Positions 1 through 7,080 of a stretch of 21,467 bases of DNA are shown in pieces; the first letter of the stretch is position 1; every line of letters begins with the position of its first letter. The DNA lies in NCBI GenBank assembly GCA_910585905.1, contig CAJUID010000046.1, positions 1 through 21,467 on the forward strand, written 5' to 3'. The notes under the pieces were generated by a model. That model was not told the DNA's origin. It searched no databases and worked only from the letters and a program-made list of their open reading frames with translations. The stretch comes from an uncultured Lachnospiraceae bacterium. Lineage in GTDB: Bacteria > Bacillota > Clostridia > Lachnospirales > Lachnospiraceae. Both the position numbers and the translations under genes were made by a program.

Positions 1-133
1 GGTTTTATGCGACCTGCAAGTACTTTTTTTAATATTCAACTGTCAAACTCCCGGGTATTTGACTTGCAATCAATCCTATAGATAATTATCTGTTATCCAT
101 TGTTTTCTATTATAAATGCCTATTTTCTTTTAA

Positions 134-162
134 TTGCAATTTTTGATAAGTTATATTATACT
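134..162 (+). promoter_or_regulatory. Sigma-A type promoter of the yqeG operon
   Basis: TTGCAA at 134-139 and TATACT at 157-162 are separated by exactly 17 bases, close to the housekeeping consensus. It lies about 125 bases upstream of the first gene, so the transcript would have a leader of about 120 nt. The rest of 1-288 is AT-rich with no reading frame. A fragment resembling the end of the dispersed repeat (CGGGTATTTGACTT) is visible near 51-66. Confidence 0.65.
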
Positions 163-288
163 AGAGCGTGTTTGAGAATATATATTTTCAGACTAGTTTT
201 AGGAATAGTTTATGCACTGCTGACATGGACAAAAGGCTTTTATAGCTTTTTCCAGCCGTTTTTATGAAAGAAAGGAATTATTGTGTAA

Positions 289-798
289 ATGTTTCAAAAT
301 TTATATCCGGATGAGGATGCAGATTCGGCATATGAGATCGATTATCAGTCATATTATGATAAGGGATACCGGGGCATTTTATTTGATGTTGACAATACGC
401 TTGTAGAACATGACCAGCCAGTTACGCTTGTAGCGATTGCCTTGTTTCAGCAGCTAAATGAAATGGGATTTAAAACCTGTATTATTTCAAATAATAAGGA
501 TGAGAGGGTAAAGCCACTTGCCGATGCATTGGAATCAGATTATGTGTACAAGGCGGGAAAGCCATCTGCAAGAGGGTATAATCAAGGTATGGAGCAGATG
601 GGTACGACTCCTGCGACAACGCTTTTTGTAGGTGATCAGATATTTACGGATATCTGGGGGGCAAACAGGGCAAATATACATTCGATTTTAGTGAAGCAGA
701 TTGCACGGCATGAAGAGATTCAGATTGTCCTTAAGAGGTTTCTGGAAAAAATTGTCCTAAAGGGATATTATCGAAAAAAAGAGAGTTTAATCGATTAG
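289..798 (+). CDS. yqeG: YqeG family HAD-IIIA type phosphatase
   Basis: A 169-residue soluble protein of the haloacid dehalogenase superfamily, the usual length for YqeG. Motif I is DVDNT at 33-37, with the nucleophilic Asp33 and acid/base Asp35. Motif II is the Ser67 of IISNN, motif III is Lys91 in AGKPS, and motif IV is GDQIFTD at 115-121. These are the residues of an active Mg-dependent phosphohydrolase. The physiological substrate of YqeG is not settled; in Firmicutes it often sits near shikimate or ribosome-assembly genes, which are absent here. The start is an ATG preceded by AAAGGA about 12 bases upstream. The stop is followed after 10 bases by the aldo/keto reductase, so the two are probably one transcript. 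Confidence 0.9.
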   Translation: MFQNLYPDEDADSAYEIDYQSYYDKGYRGILFDVDNTLVEHDQPVTLVAIALFQQLNEMGFKTCIISNNKDERVKPLADALESDYVYKAGKPSARGYNQGMEQMGTTPATTLFVGDQIFTDIWGANRANIHSILVKQIARHEEIQIVLKRFLEKIVLKGYYRKKESLID

Positions 799-808
799 GA
801 GATGACAT

Positions 809-1669
809 ATGAATGGACAGCGGCATATACAACTAAAGGATGGAACACGGATGCCCCAAATGGGTATGGGTACATGGTGCCTTGGGGATCATCAGGCGAC
901 AAGAGAGATGGAGATTGATGCGCTCCGCGCAGGAATAGATGCCGGAATCAAGATGATAGATACGGCTGAAATGTACGGCGAGGGTAAGTCTGAGGAGTTA
1001 GTTGGGCAGGCAATCAGGGGATATAAACGAGATGATTTATTTCTGGTTTCTAAGGTCTATCCGCACAATGCCGGAAAGAAGAACATATTTCATAGTGTAG
1101 AACAGTCGATAAAGCGCCTTGGAACAGACTATCTGGATTTGTATCTTTTGCACTGGAGAGGGAATATCCCTTTAAATGAAACGATTGAATGTATGGAAGA
1201 GCTTGTAAGAGGCGGAAAAATAAGATATTGGGGCGTTTCAAATTTTGATACATCTGATATGGAAGAGTTATTTAGAGTAGACGCTGGTTCAAACTGTGCA
1301 GTAAATCAAGTTTTATATCATCTTGGTTCCAGAGGGATTGAGTATGATTTGGTACCATGGCTTAAGGAACATGGGGTTCCCGTAATGGCGTACTGTCCGC
1401 TGGCGCAGGCGGGAAGCCTTCGGCAGGATATGATGGAGAATGCAGTGTTGAGGGAAGTGGCATCTCATTATGGCATTACGGTAATGCAGTTGCTTCTTGC
1501 TTTTGTGCTTCATCAGGATAATATGGCAGCTATCCCGCGCAGTGGCAGCAGAGAGCATGTCTTAGAAAATATAGAGACGGGGAATGTTGTTTTGGAACCA
1601 CAGGATTTGAAAAGGATATGTGAGGAATATCCTGCCCCAAATGGGAAGCAGCCTCTGGATATTGTCTGA
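809..1669 (+). CDS. Aldo/keto reductase
   Basis: A 286-residue NAD(P)H-dependent oxidoreductase of the aldo/keto reductase superfamily, which reduces aldehydes or ketones to alcohols in the cytosol. The full catalytic tetrad is visible: Asp51 and Tyr56 in DTAEMYGEG, Lys82 in VSKVYPHN, and His115 in LYLLHWRG. WGVSNFD near 145 and AIPRSGS near 242 match the conserved strand-6 and cofactor-binding segments. Length and motifs fit the bacterial AKR5-like group, but the substrate cannot be read from sequence. The start has AGGAG 7 bases upstream, inside the end of the preceding gene. It is the last gene of the yqeG operon; a hairpin follows at 1699-1735. Confidence 0.92.
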   Translation: MNGQRHIQLKDGTRMPQMGMGTWCLGDHQATREMEIDALRAGIDAGIKMIDTAEMYGEGKSEELVGQAIRGYKRDDLFLVSKVYPHNAGKKNIFHSVEQSIKRLGTDYLDLYLLHWRGNIPLNETIECMEELVRGGKIRYWGVSNFDTSDMEELFRVDAGSNCAVNQVLYHLGSRGIEYDLVPWLKEHGVPVMAYCPLAQAGSLRQDMMENAVLREVASHYGITVMQLLLAFVLHQDNMAAIPRSGSREHVLENIETGNVVLEPQDLKRICEEYPAPNGKQPLDIV

Positions 1670-1698
1670 TAAACCAAATATAGTTGGCATTTATAGAA

Positions 1699-1735
1699 TT
1701 ATGCCGTCATCTTTGTAGTTTGGATGGCGGCATAA
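1699..1735. terminator. Hairpin between convergent genes, probable bidirectional terminator
   Basis: A 13-base arm at 1699-1711 pairs with 1723-1735 with one G-U pair and an 11-base loop. There is no strong T-run on the plus side; on the minus side the following bases are T-rich. It sits between the convergent aldo/keto reductase gene and the AP2-like gene, where a shared terminator would be expected. Confidence 0.5.
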
Positions 1736-1816
1736 AACAATGATAGGGGATAAGTAGCAATGCACGATTGCACACAGTTTGTTACCTATTGGCATACTCC
1801 TAGCATTAGAAATATA

Positions 1817-2611
1817 TTAGTATTCTAAAATTTTCTTTGAAATTGAGACGGAGTCATAGAGCCTATGGTATTCGTCAGAATTTAATTTTTCGATATAATT
1901 TCTTTCAAAGTTTTTCTTTATCTTTTTTTTCTGCAGGATATCAGCAGCTTTGTTATAGGCAACAGCAGCTTCTACATCTGTAGTGTAGTTTCCAATCATA
2001 TAGTCTCCATGAATATGGATTTTAGCCGTATAGATTTTCCCTGTGCCTTTGTTTTGGCAAGTAACGCCGTGGTAGGAGTTGAGTATTTCGATATTACTGT
2101 AGCGGAAATCGTTTGTATCGCCATTGACAAAACGATAATCAACGCCAAGGCGGGCAAAGTTTTTGATTCCATATCTGGAATGGATGTTTGTCTGCATACC
2201 ATATTCTGCGACGAACAGATGGTTTCCTCGGCGCATAATAGAATGGTTGGAGTAATAGAATAGATCATCTGCATCAAAAATCAAGACATCAGTGGGAGAA
2301 AGGTAATAAGAAAAGAAATTACTTTGCAAATAAATGGGCGTCTTTATATAGAAACCATTGTTTTTAAAATTAATAAGGGTAATCCATTTTGTGAAACTTA
2401 ATGCGGCATTGCTGTCAGCCAGATACTCGTCAGGAGATAAGGTATCTGGGTTTTCTAACAGTGATTTCGCTTCTTGGTAGGCTTGGCCAGCTTGGGATTC
2501 AGTAGGAAAACTCCCCAGGCTGATATGCTTGGAACGGAATGTGATGGAGGCACGGTAATACGTGTTTCCATCTTTTTTTTTCGCCTCAAATACTCCTGGT
2601 AACCGTTTCAT
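1817..2611 (-). CDS. AP2-like / degenerate HNH DNA-binding protein
   Basis: A 264-residue protein with two AP2-like units around a central HNH-like segment. The first unit is at about 5-52 (GVFEAKK...YYRASI...LGSF), the second at 180-226 (HGVTCQNKGTGKIYTAKI...GNYTTDVEAAVAYNKAA). The centre (about 133-177) ends in FVNGDTNDFRYSNIEIL, which resembles the NGDTxDNRxxNL end of HNH homing endonucleases. The catalytic His normally found just before it appears as Tyr159, so nuclease activity is doubtful. Such proteins in Clostridia are thought to descend from homing endonucleases. I chose the ATG at 2611 because AGGTGG stands 3-8 bases upstream and residue 1 leads straight into the first domain; the longer frame to 2671 runs into repeat sequence. 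The promoter was not identified and may lie within or beyond the repeats upstream. Confidence 0.75.
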   Translation of the reverse strand: MKRLPGVFEAKKKDGNTYYRASITFRSKHISLGSFPTESQAGQAYQEAKSLLENPDTLSPDEYLADSNAALSFTKWITLINFKNNGFYIKTPIYLQSNFFSYYLSPTDVLIFDADDLFYYSNHSIMRRGNHLFVAEYGMQTNIHSRYGIKNFARLGVDYRFVNGDTNDFRYSNIEILNSYHGVTCQNKGTGKIYTAKIHIHGDYMIGNYTTDVEAAVAYNKAADILQKKKIKKNFERNYIEKLNSDEYHRLYDSVSISKKILEY

Positions 2612-2630
2612 GCTCCACCTCATTTCTTGA

Positions 2631-2750
2631 TTCTCGCGTACGCAACGAGCCAAACGCAAGCTTGCTTGCACTTGGCGACTGCGCGCGGGTCACATACCCC
2701 GCTGCTCTGCAGCGTTGCAAGTTTGATACCCCGTTGCTTGCAGCGGGGTT
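2631..2750 (+). repeat. Dispersed hairpin-rich repeat, family A, copy 1 (shortened)
   Basis: The copy begins with TTCTCG(C/T)(G/A)TA and a small CTCG...CGAG hairpin, continues with CACTTGGCGACTGCGCGCGGG, and ends in a GC hairpin of the form CCCCGTTGC...GCAGCGGGG. The middle part present in copies 2 and 3 is missing. Its left end is only 20 bases from the start codon of the AP2-like gene on the minus strand. Confidence 0.75.
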
Positions 2751-2825
2751 GTTGATTTTTATATGTTGTGTATGTTTAGGTTTATCTCTTTTTGTTGCTG
2801 TTTCTGTGATTCTGCTCTTTTTTTG

Positions 2826-3056
2826 TTCTCGCATAAGCAGCGAGCCAAACGCAATGCTTGCAAGGAACTGAAAGTTCCTTTGCACTTGGCGGCTGCGCGC
2901 GGGTTGCCGAACATCCGATGGATATTCGTTTAGCAACGGCCGAAGCGGAGCGGAGACCTAATACCCCGCCGCTTGGAGCGGAGTTTGCCGAGGAACCGAA
3001 TGGTTCCTTTAGAGAAACTAAGTCATGCCCTGCTGCCTTGCAGCGGGGTATTTGAC
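2826..3056 (+). repeat. Dispersed hairpin-rich repeat, family A, copy 2 (full length)
   Basis: About 230 bases, the most complete copy. In order: a CTCG...CGAG hairpin, GGAAC-TGAAA-GTTCC, a GCGCGCGGG block, GAAGCGGAGCGGAGACC, a CCCCGCCGCTT block, GGAACC-GAAT-GGTTCC, AAACTAAGTCATGCC, and a terminal hairpin ending AGCGGGGTATTTGACTT. It shares long near-identical runs with copy 3 at 8530-8735 and part of copy 4 at 12763-12878. Six-frame translation gives shadow reading frames that are not conserved as protein. Between copy 2 and the hydrolase gene (3057-3426) I see only AT-rich sequence and two leader hairpins. Confidence 0.85.
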
Positions 3057-3366
3057 TTACTATGAACAATTACAGTATATCATACTTTGTCTAAAGAGGT
3101 CGAGTGTGGTTTGGTAAATAATGGATATGCACCAAAAATTTATCTTTTTATGTATATTTTTCTGCAAATGTTACAAAAATATGTAATAAGTGAATAAAAG
3201 TTCCAAGTCAAACATATAATTTGTAATAGAATTGTAATAGTTTTAAAAATCATGTAACACAGTTGGAACATGCAGGCATGTCTGATTCCGTTTTGGTGAT
3301 ATGAGGATTGACTATTACAATATTGAAAATCTCACACTGAGGGGCGCAGTTAGCGGCGTTCTTCAA

Positions 3367-3413
3367 AAGCGGATTCGCAAATTCGCTTTAATATGTAAGC
3401 CGCAGGAAGCGGC
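3367..3413 (+). promoter_or_regulatory. Two leader hairpins before the cell wall hydrolase
   Basis: Arm 3367-3373 (AAGCGGA) pairs with 3382-3388 (TTCGCTT), and arm 3399-3403 (GCCGC) pairs with 3409-3413 (GCGGC) around an AGGAA loop. The second ends only a few bases before the GGAGG ribosome site at 3416-3420, so it could affect translation. They match no riboswitch class I recognise; ydaO (c-di-AMP) motifs, which often precede such hydrolases, were looked for and not found. Confidence 0.35.
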
Positions 3414-3426
3414 ATGGAGGATTATT

Positions 3427-4197
3427 ATGAATAAAGTAGTAAAAGGTGCAGTGACGGCTGCGACAGCAACGGGGATTGCATTATGTTCACCAACAAATTA
3501 TGTGATTGCACAGGCACCTACACAAACGATTCTTCCGGTATCTGCTGGGTTGGAAAAGGTATCGAGTGCTGAAGTTGAGCTTTTACCGAATCCGGTTCTG
3601 AAGCAGAATCAGGAAATGGAGGAGAGTGTTCCGGCATTTTCCGTTCAGGATGTGGCATGGCAGAAGATTGAAGCTTTGGCGGAGAGTCGTGCCCAGCGTG
3701 AAAAGGAGGAAAGGATTCAGGAAGAAAAGCTTCGCAAGAAGCGCCTGCTTGAAAAGAAGAAAAGGCAGGAGGCAAAGAGAAGAAAGGAAATTAAGGCATG
3801 CTGTGGTGTGTCAGCAGGGATGGAGGATTGCCGTATCCTTGAGAGGATTGTGGAAGCAGAGGCGGGCGGTGAGAATTTTACTGGGAAAGTGCTTGTGGCT
3901 AATGTTGTATTAAACCGTGTAAAAAGTAAGGCGTTTCCTTCCACGATTAAAGGGGTAGTTTTTGCGCACAGGGGTTCCCGTTATCAATTTTCGCCGATAT
4001 CTGACGGAAGGTATTATACAGTAAAAGTATCAAAGCATACAAAAAAAGCTGTACAGGCTGCCCTGAACGGAAAGAACCCATCAAGGGGGGCGTTGTACTT
4101 TATGGAACGCGCCAGTGCAAGCAGATCAAATGTGAGCTGGTTTGACAGGGCGCTGACAAGGCTGTTTCGATACGGATGCCATGAATTTTTTAAATAG
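3427..4197 (+). CDS. Secreted SleB-like cell wall hydrolase
   Basis: A 256-residue exported peptidoglycan hydrolase of the Hydrolase_2 (SleB/CwlJ) family. Residues 1-30 form a signal peptide: MNKVVKG, an Ala/Thr-rich hydrophobic core, and a likely cleavage after VIAQA. A linker follows, then a very charged Lys/Glu/Arg helix at about 80-123, probably a coiled coil. The catalytic domain spans about 133-256 and starts DCRILERIVEAEAGGEN, where the Glu residues around 143-149 match the conserved active-site segment. VANVVLNRVKS, FPSTIKGVVF and the final FYGH-like RYGCHEFF are typical. I use the ATG at 3427, with GGAGG 7 bases upstream and a proper signal peptide, not the in-frame ATG at 3301, which has no ribosome site. 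It is a single gene followed by a strong terminator and may act in cell separation, growth or spore-related wall turnover. Confidence 0.88.
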   Translation: MNKVVKGAVTAATATGIALCSPTNYVIAQAPTQTILPVSAGLEKVSSAEVELLPNPVLKQNQEMEESVPAFSVQDVAWQKIEALAESRAQREKEERIQEEKLRKKRLLEKKKRQEAKRRKEIKACCGVSAGMEDCRILERIVEAEAGGENFTGKVLVANVVLNRVKSKAFPSTIKGVVFAHRGSRYQFSPISDGRYYTVKVSKHTKKAVQAALNGKNPSRGALYFMERASASRSNVSWFDRALTRLFRYGCHEFFK

Positions 4198-4299
4198 AAC
4201 ATGTATGATAACTCCTCAAAAAATATTATGCTTGTAATATAGTAGAAATATTGTTATTGTTCATGGAAAATAGGTTAAAAATATAGTTAATTAGAAAAA

Positions 4300-4331
4300 G
4301 ATATCAACCTTTTTGGTTGGTATCTTTTTTT
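4300..4331 (+). terminator. Rho-independent terminator of the cell wall hydrolase
   Basis: Arm 4300-4309 (GATATCAACC) pairs with 4315-4324 (GGTTGGTATC) with one G-U pair and a T-rich loop, followed by seven T at 4325-4331. Confidence 0.85.
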
Positions 4332-4376
4332 GAATATAAGGAAGGTACAGTCCACAAGGGATAATAAAGAGCAACC

Positions 4377-4411
4377 ATCTGACGGGTGGCGTCCTGTCTG
4401 CCAGATTTTTT
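4377..4411 (+). terminator. Second, weaker terminator-like hairpin in the 4198-4595 gap
   Basis: ATCTG at 4377-4381 pairs with CAGAT at 4402-4406, with an inner ACGGG/CCTGT stem, followed by five T. The 4198-4595 gap otherwise holds no gene. A possible -10 element TATACT lies at 4465-4470 with a poor -35, about 125 bases before the sigma gene. Confidence 0.4.
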
Positions 4412-4595
4412 GTAATGTTTCAGTTGTTTGCGTCTGTCCAGTTCGGCTAACCTGACAGTAGTGGTATACTAATCTTGTATCGGGATCAAGAGTATCTTAT
4501 GTTGCTCAAAGCATTTTTTTAAAATTTAGAGAAAAAAATGAACCGCATACAAAGTCATGACGAATATAGGGTGAACAGGCAGAGGAGGTGAAACA

Positions 4596-5120
4596 GTGAA
4601 CGCAGCAGAAATAGAAAAATGTATTGATTCTTTCGGTACAGATATATATAGATTTTGCATAAAACTCTGTTTGGCTCAAGCGGATGCTGAGGATTTATAT
4701 CAACAAACTTTCCTAAAAGCGTTAGAAATAGAATGGACGCTTGACTGGGGGAAAAACCCGAAAGCGTTGTTTTTCTCTTTAGCTCATAATCTATGGAAAA
4801 GCGACAGAAGAAAACAAGCACGCCGAAATACGATTGCTCCTTGCAGCAATTTTGATGATGAAATGGAAACGGTACTACATTCTGGAGAAAGTATTGAAGA
4901 AGGTTATCTCCAAAGAGAATTGATTATGGAAGTCCGTCAAATCATTCAAACGCTCCCAGAAAAATTTCAAGTACCACTGATATTATTTTACCTTTCCGAT
5001 TGTTCTATTGAGCAGATAGCGTCTATTATAAAGAAACCGCCTGGTACTGTGAAAAGTCGGTTGTTTAAGGGAAGAAGTTTAATAAAAAAAAGATTGGAGG
5101 ATGCTGGTTATGAAAGATAA
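4596..5120 (+). CDS. ECF-like sigma-70 family RNA polymerase sigma factor
   Basis: A 174-residue sigma factor with only regions 2 and 4, the size of the ECF group. Region 2 covers about 13-75 and includes AEDLYQQTFLKALE and the promoter-melting segment around FSLAHNLWKSDRRKQ. Region 4 covers about 115-170 with LPEKFQVPLILFYL and the helix-turn-helix SIEQIASIIKKPPGTVKSRLF, which reads the -35 element. Translation starts at GTG 4596, with AGGAGGTG ending 5 bases upstream. Its end overlaps the start of the next gene by 11 bases, so the two are translationally coupled, as is common for sigma/anti-sigma pairs. Target promoters are unknown; self-activation is likely by analogy. Confidence 0.88.
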   Translation: MNAAEIEKCIDSFGTDIYRFCIKLCLAQADAEDLYQQTFLKALEIEWTLDWGKNPKALFFSLAHNLWKSDRRKQARRNTIAPCSNFDDEMETVLHSGESIEEGYLQRELIMEVRQIIQTLPEKFQVPLILFYLSDCSIEQIASIIKKPPGTVKSRLFKGRSLIKKRLEDAGYER

Positions 5121-5487
5121 TCATTCTAATATGGAAATAGAAGAAGTAATCCGGGCTTCTATGAAAATGACTGATGTTCCAGCCCCGGAGGTGAATAATC
5201 AACTCAAAACGACTTTGTATCAACAAGAGGCCATCCTACGAAAACAACCTGCCACACATAAATTATCACTTTGGTATTTGCCGATGGTTCTGAATTTGAT
5301 AACTTTTTCCTTGTTGGCTCTTTTTGCTCTGATAATAATTGAAAATATTTATTTATCTTATTTTACCGCTGGCATCTGCCTATATATTGGTGTAGCTGGT
5401 ATATTGCTTACCATAGTGGGCGTAAAAAGAGCAAATATAAAAGAGGACATTACAATCCGCATTGAGAAAAGAGGTGTATTGGCATGA
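5110..5487 (+). CDS. Candidate two-TM anti-sigma factor
   Basis: A 125-residue protein with a soluble acidic N-terminal part (1-50) and two membrane helices at about 55-78 and 84-105, ending in a short charged tail. I do not recognise a named domain. Position directly after a sigma factor, start overlap, and a cytoplasmic N-terminus followed by membrane helices suggest an anti-sigma factor that holds the sigma factor at the membrane; this is inference from context. The ATG at 5110 is preferred: GGAGG at 5096-5100 is nine bases upstream, whereas the in-frame ATG at 5101 touches it. The stop overlaps the next start in an ATGA arrangement. Confidence 0.6.
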   Translation: MKDNHSNMEIEEVIRASMKMTDVPAPEVNNQLKTTLYQQEAILRKQPATHKLSLWYLPMVLNLITFSLLALFALIIIENIYLSYFTAGICLYIGVAGILLTIVGVKRANIKEDITIRIEKRGVLA

Positions 5488-6374
5488 ATAATGTAAAAAA
5501 GAACAGGTTTCCACTTTATATTGGTATCCCAGTTATCGTATTATTTATTTTTTTACGGTTTGGTCTGTATTATCTAAAAAGCGATGGCTTCAGCGGTCTT
5601 TCCATGCTGCTACCCGTCCTGCTTCTTTGCTTTATCCTTTTTGCATTGTTCACATCTGCTTTTTTTGCAGCATGGGTATATCAGGATTGTAAAAAGCGAG
5701 GCGACGACCCGGTATTATGGGCAATTGTAGTTTTTGTAGCCACACCTTTTATTGGATTGCTGATTTATTTTCTGCGCCGTTCAGAAATCAAAACAATATG
5801 TCCGGCCTGTGGACAAAGGATTTCAGTGAGGGCAAAATACTGCGAAGAGTGTGGAACACATATTGAAAGGGAGGATAATGATATTATGGTAAAACAAGAA
5901 ACGCATCACTTAAGATTTATTGTTGCTGGTATTGTAAGTATGGTGCTTATGCTGGTATGCTTGACAGGTTTTATCGTTAGTGCGGCTGCTGGAAAAGGTA
6001 TTAATACAAATGTTGCTTCTAACGAACGAGTATGGAACTTAGGTACAATTAGTATGAATTATAGCACTTATCTGGATGATGTTTGGAAGCTGGACTTTAG
6101 AAGTGCTAGTGAAGGATTTGTGAAAGAACAGAATATGACGATTGCGGACGTTGATGATCAACTGCTTTATGCTGATATTTCTTGTGGTATGGTACCAGAT
6201 GGAGCAACGCTTGTCTTGTGGCTGGTACAGGGGGATGTTGTGAAATCTATTGATGTTACAAATCTTTCCGAACCGTTGCAATATCCTTTGAATGAATTTG
6301 AGAATGGAAAAGTTCATGTTAGATTGCAAATCAATGGAGTGGAAGATACTGTTTCTAAAATATATATTCAATAA
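5484..6374 (+). CDS. Zinc-ribbon multi-pass membrane protein
   Basis: A 296-residue protein. Three membrane helices lie at about 9-29, 42-66 and 76-98, then a zinc ribbon with Cys106, Cys109, Cys120 and Cys123 (CPACG...YCEECG), a fourth helix at about 144-168, and a soluble C-terminal domain of about 125 residues. With the ribbon in the cytosol, the C-terminal domain would be outside the cell. The segment WVYQDCKKRGDDPVLWAIVV resembles the PLDc_N-type membrane segments often found with zinc ribbons. The function is unknown. It overlaps the preceding gene by four bases, so it is part of the sigma operon and may be a sensor, co-regulator or regulated product. No terminator was seen directly after it. 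Confidence 0.7.
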   Translation: MNNVKKNRFPLYIGIPVIVLFIFLRFGLYYLKSDGFSGLSMLLPVLLLCFILFALFTSAFFAAWVYQDCKKRGDDPVLWAIVVFVATPFIGLLIYFLRRSEIKTICPACGQRISVRAKYCEECGTHIEREDNDIMVKQETHHLRFIVAGIVSMVLMLVCLTGFIVSAAAGKGINTNVASNERVWNLGTISMNYSTYLDDVWKLDFRSASEGFVKEQNMTIADVDDQLLYADISCGMVPDGATLVLWLVQGDVVKSIDVTNLSEPLQYPLNEFENGKVHVRLQINGVEDTVSKIYIQ

Positions 6375-6500
6375 TTAGCAATGCTAGGCGGGCTGATAAT
6401 GGTCAAGGCATGATGTTATTTTTGGCGGGTCACTGAAAATTATTATTATATCATTGGCAAAGAATTGTAATAAGAGTAAATGCTGTGCTCTGTCAATAGA

Positions 6501-6508
6501 GCAAATGG
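6501..6508 (+). repeat. Left 8-bp direct repeat (probable target-site duplication)
   Basis: GCAAATGG directly precedes the TTTGACTTTCCCC end of the long inverted repeat. The identical octamer follows the other end at 7081-7088. Confidence 0.7.
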
Positions 6509-7080
6509 TTTGACTTTCCCCATTTTTTAGAGAGAATAATCTGATGCTATTGAAGACACAAATATTTTGCCAATTTTGCTCTGTGTACATGATTTTGATC
6601 CAGAATTCAAATGGAACAATCAGGAATGCAGCCTCATCTGGCAACGCTACGCTTTGAGGAAGGTCTAATGCTTTGCAAACTTCGATGTATGATTTATGCG
6701 TCCCTTTCGCAAACTCACGGCAATGTAGCAGTGTGCTATGTTTTTCGTAGAGGCACTCAGAGGCCGTCGGTGCTTAGATTCTGCTTTGCAGGATATTATG
6801 CACCGTTACGTGCCTCTGCGTAGCGGAAGCGTGCCTTCTAGGAAAACATAGCACACTGCTACATGCCGCTTAGACATGCTTCGGGGCGCATATTCCATCG
6901 AAGTTTTACAAAGCAAAGACCTTCTATCAAAGCTAGTTGTCTGGCGATGAGGCTGCATTCCTGGTTGTTCCACCTGAAGTTTTTTGAATCATCATGCAAT
7001 CACAGAGCAAAATTGGCGAAACTCCACTGCCTATCAATAACATCAGATTATCCTTTTCAAAAAATGGGGAAAGTCAAAAA
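6509..7080. mobile_element. Long fold-back (MITE-like) element, family B, complete copy
   Basis: A 572-base imperfect palindrome. The left end TTTGACTTTCCCCATTTTT is repeated inverted at the right end. Going inward, the arms share GATAATCTGATG, GCCAATTTTGCTCTGTG, GGAATGCAGCCTCATC, GAAGGTCT, AAACTTCGATG and GTAGCAGTGTGCTATGTTTT, about 70% identity by eye. The tip is a further stem, GTAGAGGCAC against GTGCCTCTGC, enclosing CGGTGC/GCACCG around CTGCTTTGCAG. An exact 8-bp direct repeat flanks it. No transposase is encoded, so it would be mobilised in trans if at all. It separates the sigma operon from rarA. The frames at 6611-6823 and 6863-7117 are not supported as genes. The family is unknown to me. 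Two inverted copies of a roughly 285-bp unit is an alternative description. Confidence 0.75.

Noticed and set aside
2782..3069. Open frames across repeat family A (also 2586-2936, 8424-8765), giving similar peptides on the minus strand
   Set aside because: The peptides are alike because the DNA repeat is alike. Differences between copies change amino acids freely and block losses shift frames. There are no ribosome sites.
3301..3426. N-terminal extension of the cell wall hydrolase from ATG 3301
   Set aside because: It has no ribosome site, would bury the signal peptide, and covers two hairpins.
3060..3430. ydaO/c-di-AMP riboswitch before the hydrolase
   Set aside because: The conserved sequence blocks of that riboswitch are not visible; only two simple hairpins are.
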